Positions 1 through 5,771 of a stretch of 29,584 nucleotides of DNA are shown piece after piece (positions within the stretch are counted from its first letter, which is position 1; every line of letters starts with the position of its first letter). The stretch covers positions 1 through 29,584 of IMG/VR virus record IMGVR_UViG_3300002835_000794. One strand, given 5' to 3'. This DNA comes from a virus. The notes below the pieces were generated by a model that saw only the letters and a list, made by a program, of their open reading frames with translations, searched no databases and was not told where the DNA came from. Both the position numbers and the translations under genes were made by a program.

Positions 1-1028
1 ATATCCAATTCGTGACACATCGCCTCAAATGCTCTCATAACCGAACCTTCACTTTTCCACTCATCTGCCAACATTTTATCAGGAACTACACAATCAATGT
101 AGTCTAAGATAATCATATCTACTTTATTACCCTCAGCAATCATTTTTCTAACCTGATTTTTAATCTGATTCATAGTTACTGTATCTGAAGGTAACTTTTT
201 CATTATCAATTTATTTTTTCTTGTAGATTGGATGTGTCTTACTTTTTCAATAACATCTTCTCTATTTTCTGTTAAATCGTCAGGGTGAATTCCAGTCCAA
301 AGAGTGATGTGTTTTCTTTGGATAATTTTAGGATTGTCTTCAAAAAATATTTGTAAAACATTGTATCCCAAATTAAACGCGTGGTTTGCAATCTTTGTCG
401 TAAATGTAGACTTACCAACCCCTGTAGGTGCTAATATAACACCAATTTCTCCTTTTGCCAAACCTCCACGAAGAAGATTGTCAATACCGGGAATTCCAAT
501 TGGAACTGGATGTCTATAGTCGTCATCTAAAACCTCTTCAAGGTTAAAGAAAACGTCGGTTGTTCCTTTATCGACCTCACCAACCTGTAACGCTCCTCTT
601 ACCATTTCTTCTAAGTGGTCATAACTTTCAAACTCACCTTTATCAATGATTGATTGAGCCTTTGTCATAACCTTCTGTAATTCTTGTTGTTTACAGAATT
701 TTAATGACTTCTCTTGAACAAAGATTGAACCTTCATCAGATACGTCTTTTACTTGTTGTAGTGTGTCCAAAACACTCTTCTGAGCCATTGTAGAGGATAT
801 TTCTGACTTTGTTAGTTGTTCTAAAGTATCAAATGTAGGAGTATGTTCATATTTTGAATAATACTCCTTAATCATTTGACAAATGATACGAAAATACTGG
901 TTATCAAAGTAATGTGGGTCAATGACTTCGAGAATCGAATTTGAGAAATCCTTGTATACTATGATGTTATTTAACAACTGAATTTGAAAGGTATTTCCTA
1001 AGTATCCGAAGCTTTTTTTGTCTGACAT
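1..1028 (-). CDS. DnaB-family replicative helicase, T4 gp41-like (C-terminus outside window)
   Basis: Hexameric 5'-3' replicative helicase that unwinds the phage replication fork and works with primase. The reading frame starts at the ATG at 1028-1026 (MSDKKSFGYLG...) and is still open at base 1, so about 342 residues are visible and the C-terminal part is missing. T4 gp41 is about 475 residues. An N-terminal helical domain is followed by a RecA-like ATPase core. The Walker A motif APTGVGKST has its lysine near residue 206, and the Walker B strand IILDY ends in an aspartate near residue 309. The RHP.PIGIPGIDNLLRGGL stretch just before Walker A is typical of the DnaB linker and core. It is the last visible gene of the minus-strand replication block, downstream of the RNase H and UvsX genes. 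The start is preceded by an A/T-only leader without a Shine-Dalgarno sequence. The family call is firm; equivalence to gp41 rests on context. Confidence 0.9.
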   Translation of the reverse strand, partial: MSDKKSFGYLGNTFQIQLLNNIIVYKDFSNSILEVIDPHYFDNQYFRIICQMIKEYYSKYEHTPTFDTLEQLTKSEISSTMAQKSVLDTLQQVKDVSDEGSIFVQEKSLKFCKQQELQKVMTKAQSIIDKGEFESYDHLEEMVRGALQVGEVDKGTTDVFFNLEEVLDDDYRHPVPIGIPGIDNLLRGGLAKGEIGVILAPTGVGKSTFTTKIANHAFNLGYNVLQIFFEDNPKIIQRKHITLWTGIHPDDLTENREDVIEKVRHIQSTRKNKLIMKKLPSDTVTMNQIKNQVRKMIAEGNKVDMIILDYIDCVVPDKMLADEWKSEGSVMRAFEAMCHELD

Positions 1029-1056
1029 ATTATATGATTTTTTTATTTTTGTATAT

Positions 1057-1064
1057 GATAAATA
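1057..1064 (-). promoter_or_regulatory. Late-promoter-like motif, one mismatch
   Basis: On the minus strand this reads TATTTATC, one base from the TATTTATA motif found upstream of several late genes here. It lies 28 bases before the helicase start and overlaps the last bases of the preceding gene region. It may be chance in such AT-rich DNA. Confidence 0.25.
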
Positions 1065-1067
1065 TGA

Positions 1068-1520
1068 TTAAACTAACGAATAGTTTAAGTAATTGTAAGA
1101 TAAATTTTTAGCTGAAAAAATGTCAGTAAGCTCTCTTAATATGTTTTTTATGGATGGCCTTACGTCCAGCGTATATCTTACCTTCGGTGGGTATAATTTA
1201 GCGTCGATGATATGGTGACAAATTGTCTCATTACCTACCCTTAAAATAATGTTAAATCTTTCAGGACCATCAGTATTAGATGTCTCTAACACATTTGAGT
1301 CCTCCTCAATTTGAAATCTATTTTCCAACATATAAACAACACACTTATTTCTAAGTTTGGTTTGTAAATCGGTTTTTAGTTCGAACATGTAGCTCATCAA
1401 CTCTACACTACTTTTTGCTTTTGGGTTAAACCCTTTGACATTAAAGAATCTTTGAACCACAAAATTATCATTTAATGTGATAAGGAATTCAACTTTAGTT
1501 ACGTCATTTTGTTCTTTCAT
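1068..1520 (-). CDS. Hypothetical phage protein in replication block
   Basis: 150-residue protein of unknown function. I do not recognise a family. It is a soluble, mixed alpha/beta-looking protein with no signal peptide or membrane segment. It opens with MKEQNDVTKVEFLITLNDN and has two cysteines in the central and C-terminal parts plus a HH pair near residue 103 (ETICHHIIDAKL). It starts only four bases after the stop of the RNase H gene and is followed by the helicase gene about 40 bases on, so it is almost certainly co-transcribed with them. Position between a FEN nuclease and the replicative helicase suggests a replication accessory role, for example the place occupied by helicase loader gp59 or other small factors in T4-like phages. 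No gp59 signature is visible, so this is inference only. Confidence 0.75.
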   Translation of the reverse strand: MKEQNDVTKVEFLITLNDNFVVQRFFNVKGFNPKAKSSVELMSYMFELKTDLQTKLRNKCVVYMLENRFQIEEDSNVLETSNTDGPERFNIILRVGNETICHHIIDAKLYPPKVRYTLDVRPSIKNILRELTDIFSAKNLSYNYLNYSLV

Positions 1521-1524
1521 AATT

Positions 1525-2532
1525 TTACTTTTTGTTTTTGAATTTTGACTTTTCTTTTCTTGTTAACTTTAAAAACGGTTTTAAAAAATAAGTCCAATTA
1601 TCATCTGTTTTTGGTAGGTATTTAAATATCCCGTCTTCCATCATCATACGAATTAGGTTTTTATATCCCCTACCATCAGGGTCTAATGATTCTGAATAAT
1701 ACGCATCAACTAATTCTTTACCTTTTTGATTTATAAGTGGTTGACTTAAATCAACAAGTTTTCTGTTTATCACATAATACTCATCACCAAATACACCCTC
1801 TTTTGTTTTTCCAGACAAAAGATTTTGTAATGATTTGTTGTCCTTATTTTCTTTAAGGAGTTCTTCCCCTTTAGATAAAATATCGGATAACTCAACCTCT
1901 TTTTCAAGTAGCTCAGGAAAAAACTTAAATAAAGTCTTTTCACCTAAATAAAAAATACCGTCGATGTTATCGGATGAATCACCTGTAAGGATTTTAATAG
2001 TTTTGACATTATAATGGGGAACTTCAAAATCGCTCATTTTGATTGTATCCCCATTCTTATAATATCTTTTTGTGGATGGTGAATAGATAGTTACCCTTTC
2101 AGAAATTAATTGTGTAAGGTCTCTATCACTCGAGAATATTGTTTTATCCTCGTCTTCAGAAATTTGGCAGTAATAAGCAATTAAATCATCAGCCTCTGAA
2201 TGGTCAATTTCAACTTGTCTAACAAACATTTCTTCAAGGTATTGTTTAACTCGTTGTTTCTGACTTTCGTAAGAAGCTTGTTTGAACTCATTAGAATCGT
2301 TCCTACGGTTTAACTTATACTTGGGGTATATCAACCTTCTCTGTGATGAGTTCGTGTTGCTATCCCAAAATACAACAACTTTATTATAGTTGGTTTCTTC
2401 CAAGAACTTTCTTAAAGTATTCAAAAAGTGCCAAATCGCACCGATATGTTGTCCATTGTGAAAGTAATCTTTCACTCCGTGAAAACCAATTTTTATCAAA
2501 TTGTTTCCATCAACCAATAAGGTTTTCGTCAC
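1525..2532 (-). CDS. 5'-3' exonuclease / RNase H (FEN family), T4 Rnh-like
   Basis: Structure-specific 5' nuclease expected to remove RNA primers from Okazaki fragments. The acidic metal-binding residues of the PIN/FEN fold are in order: VDGNN with D8; VVFWDS with D57, followed by a basic stretch around SQRRLIYPKYKLNR; EADD with E113, D115 and D116; SSDRD with D136 and D138; and TGDSSDNIDG with D185 and D188, which leads into the helix-hairpin region. The length of 335 residues is close to T4 RNase H (305). It lies 21 bases after the UvsX gene and four bases before the next gene, in the replication operon. The C-terminus is lysine-rich (RKEKSKFKNKK), suiting DNA contact. All catalytic positions look intact, so it should be active. 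Confidence 0.92.
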   Translation of the reverse strand: MTKTLLVDGNNLIKIGFHGVKDYFHNGQHIGAIWHFLNTLRKFLEETNYNKVVVFWDSNTNSSQRRLIYPKYKLNRRNDSNEFKQASYESQKQRVKQYLEEMFVRQVEIDHSEADDLIAYYCQISEDEDKTIFSSDRDLTQLISERVTIYSPSTKRYYKNGDTIKMSDFEVPHYNVKTIKILTGDSSDNIDGIFYLGEKTLFKFFPELLEKEVELSDILSKGEELLKENKDNKSLQNLLSGKTKEGVFGDEYYVINRKLVDLSQPLINQKGKELVDAYYSESLDPDGRGYKNLIRMMMEDGIFKYLPKTDDNWTYFLKPFLKLTRKEKSKFKNKK

Positions 2533-2553
2533 TTTTTTCTTTTTTAATTATTA

Positions 2554-3561
2554 CTACTCTACTTCTTCTCTTTCTGCTTTCAAATCAAAGTCACCATCAA
2601 CTCCGATTATCTCTTTCCAATACTCAGCATGTTCTTTCTTATACTTTTCAATGGATGCTTTCTCCTCAGTTGTATCTTTACCAGGAAGAAAACCATGTGG
2701 TGTTACAATTATTCTTCCATCTTCAAACCCAAGTCCGTTGATGTGGTTTTTCATAACGGATACTTTTGTTCTTGATGCAAACTTAACCGTTCGCTTGTCT
2801 TTGGTTGCGGTAATCTTTGTCGTTCCCGCACCTTTTTGATTTCCAAATAAGAAAACCAAAGAAGAGTTTAACCAAATTGCTTCACCACCTTTTGCTTTAA
2901 TTTTAGGTTGACCGAATGGATTATCAGGTAATTCAACCCACGGCTGATTTACGATGATTAAAGTATTTTCAAACTTAGAATCAGATTTACGTGAACCTGA
3001 AATACGTTGGTTAATACCCATACCAATCTTGTCTGCCAATGTAGAAGCGTTGTGTTGTTTACCACCTTTACCTTCATAAGTCATCTTACAAGGAACAGAA
3101 CCAACTGAATCCCACAAGAAACATAATGAATAATCCAATTCACCTTTTTCTTGTGCATCTAACAAACTATTAATGTAATCTGTAATTTGTTCGATGTATT
3201 CAAAGTTGTTATTAAAGATAAAGAATCCGTCCCAATCAAGTTCACCCGTTTCAGTATCAACAACTTCTTCACATTCAAATCCCATTATCTTTGCATGTTC
3301 GAAAGACCATTTTTGTTCTGTAATAATAAACACAGGTAAAATACCTTTCTTTTGTGCATCGACAGCGGTTTTAACAAGTGCTGTTGTTTTTCCTGTATCG
3401 GAGTGACCCAATAACATATTTAAGTGTCCAATCGCAGGACCTGGTAAACCAACCGCATCTAAAAAATCAGAACCTAAATCAAAGAATCTTTGAGGTTTGT
3501 ACTTTGCAGATGTAGAGAATTTTTTCTTTAGTGAACTAAAATCGTTCTTTTTAATAGCCAT
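2554..3561 (-). CDS. uvsX: RecA-like recombinase, T4 UvsX-like
   Basis: Strand-exchange ATPase for recombination-dependent replication and repair; it should coat single-stranded DNA and pair it with duplex DNA. The 335 residues show the RecA core: Walker A GHSDTGKT (residues 52-59), the FIITEQ strand carrying the catalytic glutamate (E82), Walker B ending at D151 (LCFLWDSVGS), and the LIIVNQPW segment at about 201-208 that corresponds to the RecA motif with the ATP-sensing glutamine. Loop 1-like sequence around KMTYEGKGGKQHN lies between them. The C-terminus is charged and acidic (KAEREEVE), as in other UvsX/RecA proteins. The length is shorter than T4 UvsX (about 390). The start codon overlaps the stop of the upstream 73-residue gene by one base (TAATG), indicating translational coupling. 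It sits between gp32-like and RNase H genes. Confidence 0.9.
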   Translation of the reverse strand: MAIKKNDFSSLKKKFSTSAKYKPQRFFDLGSDFLDAVGLPGPAIGHLNMLLGHSDTGKTTALVKTAVDAQKKGILPVFIITEQKWSFEHAKIMGFECEEVVDTETGELDWDGFFIFNNNFEYIEQITDYINSLLDAQEKGELDYSLCFLWDSVGSVPCKMTYEGKGGKQHNASTLADKIGMGINQRISGSRKSDSKFENTLIIVNQPWVELPDNPFGQPKIKAKGGEAIWLNSSLVFLFGNQKGAGTTKITATKDKRTVKFASRTKVSVMKNHINGLGFEDGRIIVTPHGFLPGKDTTEEKASIEKYKKEHAEYWKEIIGVDGDFDLKAEREEVE

Positions 3562-3782
3562 TATAGTTCGTAAATTTTAAAATTTGTTATAGTCTCCAAC
3601 TTGTCTTTTGCGTCTGTAAGTTGTGTAACTAAATTATCCATTTCTTCGGTGTGTTGTGGGTGCTCTCCAATCCCAACAGGGTTTACAAAATAAACATAAA
3701 GTCTTGCTTCTGCATCTGCAATCTCTGCTTCATATTTTTTTATAAGAGCGTCTTTTAATTTTTCAGCTAAAAAAGGTTTCAT
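3561..3782 (-). CDS. Small helical hypothetical protein coupled to UvsX
   Basis: 73-residue protein of unknown function. Its sequence suggests two helices (KDALIKKYEAEIADAEARLY and TEEMDNLVTQLTDAKDKLETI) joined by a short turn, YFVNPVGIGEHPQ, that looks like a conserved recognition element. It is probably a coiled-coil dimer or a partner-binding hairpin. The stop codon overlaps the UvsX start by one base, so the two are likely translated together, and the gene lies immediately after the terminator that follows gp32. A recombination or replication accessory role (for example recombination mediator, the T4 UvsY position) is possible from context, but UvsY is about twice this length and no shared motif is visible. 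Confidence 0.7.
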   Translation of the reverse strand: MKPFLAEKLKDALIKKYEAEIADAEARLYVYFVNPVGIGEHPQHTEEMDNLVTQLTDAKDKLETITNFKIYEL

Positions 3783-3796
3783 TTTTTTTTGATTTT

Positions 3797-3835
3797 AAAA
3801 AACTTGGACACTTAGTCTGTCTGAGTGTCCAAGTT
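3797..3835 (-). terminator. Rho-independent terminator after gp32
   Basis: A perfect 12-base inverted repeat (3801-3812 with 3824-3835) can extend inward by three pairs to leave a five-base loop. On the minus strand the hairpin is followed directly by TTTTTT. It lies ten bases past the gp32 stop codon and should end the strongly expressed gp32 transcript, or attenuate read-through into the 73-residue, UvsX, RNase H and helicase genes. Confidence 0.9.
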
Positions 3836-3844
3836 AAAGTTTAA

Positions 3845-4699
3845 TTAGAATGGCAAATCTTCTGCCGGTTCTTCGTTTGCTTGTGGGTCAACAGGGGTTG
3901 GTGTTTCTTGTTTTGCTCCCCCAAGAGAAATGTCTGCAGTTTCACCGTAAACATATTTTTTAAGTTCAGATGACCACATTGGTGTCTCACCAACTGCAAC
4001 CGCCTCTAAATACTCAACAGGTTTTTTAGAATATACATCATTCCATGTCAACTCATCTTCCAACCATCCACTCATGATTCCTTTATCTTCGTGAAGTAAT
4101 GCTGGGTCGTCATACATAACCGTTTGAATTACGGTATACTCTTTTCCTTGTGGAGTTTTAGCTTTCTTAAGTTCGATGATTAGGTCACGTCCTTTTTCAG
4201 CGTCTGTGATATCACCTTTAGCTTTCCAAATAGGAAGGATTTTATCCAAAATACCTTCGTTTTTGTAATTGTGTTTGAATCTCCAAAATTTAACACCATC
4301 TTGTTCGTTGTCACGGTCAATTACTCTAACAATGTAGAATAAACGTGAACGGTATTGTGATGCCAATTCTTTGTCTTCTTTTTTACCCGTTTGGATAAGT
4401 TCGTTATAAACTTCTGTAAGTGGAGAACGTTCGTTGTCGTTTTTCTCAGGGTCGTATAATTTAACCCATTGTCCGTTAACTTGGATTTCGTGATACCAAA
4501 CCTCAACAAATGGTGACGAACCATCTTTAGTTGGTAAGATACGAACTCTACGTTGTGCAGAAGTTTCGTTTTTCATTAAGATTGCCGAAAAATACTTCTT
4601 TAATCTGTCTTCTTGTGAGATACTTGTTCTCTGTGAACCACCTGGTTGTGCGTTCTTTTCGTACTGTGCTAGTACTGAATCTAATACTGAATTTGCCAT
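3845..4699 (-). CDS. Single-stranded DNA-binding protein, T4 gp32-like
   Basis: Coats single-stranded DNA at the fork and during recombination. The 284 residues compare with 301 for T4 gp32. The N-terminal segment (residues 1-30) resembles the cooperativity domain. The core runs from about residue 30 to 245 and carries many aromatic and basic residues suited to DNA binding (VEVWYHEIQVNGQWVKLYDP; VKFWRFKHNYKNEG). The C-terminus is acidic and ends EEPAEDLPF. I see no cysteine anywhere in the protein, so the zinc site of T4 gp32 (one His, three Cys) is absent. The ending resembles the DDIPF tip of bacterial SSB, which recruits partner proteins. It has its own promoter (4735-4765) and terminator (3797-3835), fitting the high copy number gp32 needs. 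The A/T-only leader next to the ATG could allow the autogenous translational control known for T4 gp32. Confidence 0.88.
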   Translation of the reverse strand: MANSVLDSVLAQYEKNAQPGGSQRTSISQEDRLKKYFSAILMKNETSAQRRVRILPTKDGSSPFVEVWYHEIQVNGQWVKLYDPEKNDNERSPLTEVYNELIQTGKKEDKELASQYRSRLFYIVRVIDRDNEQDGVKFWRFKHNYKNEGILDKILPIWKAKGDITDAEKGRDLIIELKKAKTPQGKEYTVIQTVMYDDPALLHEDKGIMSGWLEDELTWNDVYSKKPVEYLEAVAVGETPMWSSELKKYVYGETADISLGGAKQETPTPVDPQANEEPAEDLPF

Positions 4700-4734
4700 A
4701 AATAAATTTTTAATTATTACTCTTTTATCTACAA

Positions 4735-4765
4735 CAAATATAGGTGAATATTTAAGTTTGTCAAA
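4735..4765 (-). promoter_or_regulatory. Bacteroidota-type promoter for gp32
   Basis: On the minus strand TTTG (4765-4762) is followed after exactly 19 bases by TATATTTG (4742-4735). This is a full match to the Bacteroidota primary sigma consensus, TTTG at -33 and TAnnTTTG at -7. Transcription should begin about 28-30 bases before the gp32 ATG. The -33 element directly abuts the T-tract of the upstream terminator. Confidence 0.8.
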
Positions 4766-4766
4766 T

Positions 4767-4789
4767 AAAAAAAGGGGGCAGAACCCCCT
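4767..4789 (-). terminator. Rho-independent terminator at end of the late structural block
   Basis: A GGGGG/CCCCC stem (4774-4778 with 4784-4788, plus one A-T pair) with a five-base loop is followed on the minus strand by seven T residues (4773-4767). It lies 29 bases past the stop of the 227-residue gene and immediately upstream of the gp32 promoter, so it insulates gp32 from late read-through. Confidence 0.88.
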
Positions 4790-4818
4790 CTTTTATTACA
4801 TTATTTTTTTTATGTTTC

Positions 4819-5502
4819 TTACATATTATCTTCTTCCTTATCGTAAATATTAAATGTTTTTTTTACCTCGTTTGGGGAAAAGTTTTCAACTTCGTCAGAT
4901 GTTAAAACATATTCATTTTTTCCAGTTTTTTCCATTTCTTCTTCTTTATCTTGGAAGAAATCTGTTAGTTTTTGATTATAAGGATAAGAATCTAAAGAAC
5001 GTAACATTAATTTCTCTTCAGGTGTTTTCTCTCTATACTTATCAAATTTAGCTTCTAAGTCATTTATCTTAGACATGATTTGGTCCATGTTTTCTAATTT
5101 TGATGATAAGTCGTCTAATTTAGAAAACATATTATCCATAAACTCATCTTGTTTTTGTTGGATTTCTTGTTGTGAAGTTACAAGGTCAGTGATATCAATT
5201 TCCTCAGTTTCTTCATCTTGAGTTTTTTCACCTCCAACTTCCTCAACATCCGGGTCGTTTTCAACATCTACCGGTTCAGGAATTGCATCACCTGCCGGTG
5301 GAGTTTCGCCCGCTGGTGCGGCTTCTCCTGCCGGTGGAGCTATGTCTCCTGCCGGTGGAACACCACCTTCGGGTGCTCCCGCATCAGGAACCGGTGGAAC
5401 ATCACCTTCGGGTGCCGGAACTTCCGCCTGTTCATTTAAAATATAAGAATTAATTTGATTAAATCTTCTTAACTCTTCTAATATTTTTTTTTCTGTATTC
5501 AT
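4819..5502 (-). CDS. Acidic Pro/Ala/Gly-rich protein with coiled coil, probably virion-associated
   Basis: 227-residue protein of unknown function and strongly modular make-up. Residues 1-25 form a basic helix (MNTEKKILEELRRFNQI). Residues about 26-80 are a low-complexity run of PAPEGD, PPAGD and PAGE units, proline-, alanine-, glycine- and glutamate-rich and probably extended or unfolded. A very acidic stretch follows (about 80-105), then a heptad-like coiled coil (about 105-165; QQEIQQKQDEFMDNMFSKL and further leucine-spaced turns), then a charged C-terminal region. There is no signal peptide or membrane segment. It is the last gene of the late block, next to the baseplate genes, and ends at a strong terminator. 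A scaffold, tail-fibre attachment or assembly role would suit a stalk plus coiled coil, but this is inference. Confidence 0.75.
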   Translation of the reverse strand: MNTEKKILEELRRFNQINSYILNEQAEVPAPEGDVPPVPDAGAPEGGVPPAGDIAPPAGEAAPAGETPPAGDAIPEPVDVENDPDVEEVGGEKTQDEETEEIDITDLVTSQQEIQQKQDEFMDNMFSKLDDLSSKLENMDQIMSKINDLEAKFDKYREKTPEEKLMLRSLDSYPYNQKLTDFFQDKEEEMEKTGKNEYVLTSDEVENFSPNEVKKTFNIYDKEEDNM

Positions 5503-5514
5503 TTTGATTATTCT

Positions 5515-5739
5515 TTACCCGTTTAGTAATGTTTTAACCCCTTGTGGTGTTTCAACTTTTAATGTTCTATTTGTTTTAAGAGTATTGTCAACTCTTTCTA
5601 TTAGTCCATCTTTCATTCTAATAGTATAACAATCCCCTGTGTCTAAATCACAAACTTCTTGGTAACCATTACCACTATCTTTTTTTGTAATTCTTGTATC
5701 TTTTTTAAGATAATCGTCTAAAAGTCCTTTCATATCCAT
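5515..5739 (-). CDS. Small hypothetical protein
   Basis: 74-residue protein; family not recognised. A lysine- and aspartate-rich N-terminus (MDMKGLLDDYLKKDTRITKK) leads into what looks like a small beta-rich domain: VCDLDTGDCYTIRMKDGLIERVD resembles paired strands and hairpins, with two cysteines spaced CDLDTGDC. It lies 12 bases upstream of the acidic coiled-coil gene and about 30 bases after the giant baseplate gene, so it belongs to the late transcript. A late-promoter-like motif lies 13 bases before its ATG, which could give these last two genes independent expression. Confidence 0.7.
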   Translation of the reverse strand: MDMKGLLDDYLKKDTRITKKDSGNGYQEVCDLDTGDCYTIRMKDGLIERVDNTLKTNRTLKVETPQGVKTLLNG

Positions 5740-5752
5740 AATTTGTTTTATA

Positions 5753-5760
5753 TATAAATA
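5753..5760 (-). promoter_or_regulatory. Late-promoter-like TATTTATA motif
   Basis: Exact TATTTATA on the minus strand inside the context CGATATATTTATATATAAAA, 13 bases before the ATG of the 74-residue gene. The context is nearly identical to that upstream of the sheath gene (26925-26932). Confidence 0.45.
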
Positions 5761-5771
5761 TATCGTTATTG

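Noticed and set aside
1036-1052. TATTTTTG (fits TAnnTTTG) on the plus strand near the helicase start
   Set aside because: No TTTG at the right distance upstream and no plus-strand gene downstream; expected by chance in AT-rich DNA.
2343-2839. Two overlapping plus-strand frames of 112-132 codons
   Set aside because: They lie opposite the RNase H and UvsX genes, whose catalytic motifs are intact; their composition (Ser/Phe/Leu-rich) is typical of antisense shadows.
4321-4524. 67-codon minus-strand frame within the gp32 gene
   Set aside because: Out-of-frame shadow of a well recognised gene.
5218-5439. Plus-strand frame with many Cys/Arg/Trp repeats
   Set aside because: It is the antisense reading of the Pro/Ala/Gly-rich stretch of the minus-strand 227-residue gene; the composition is an artefact of that repeat.
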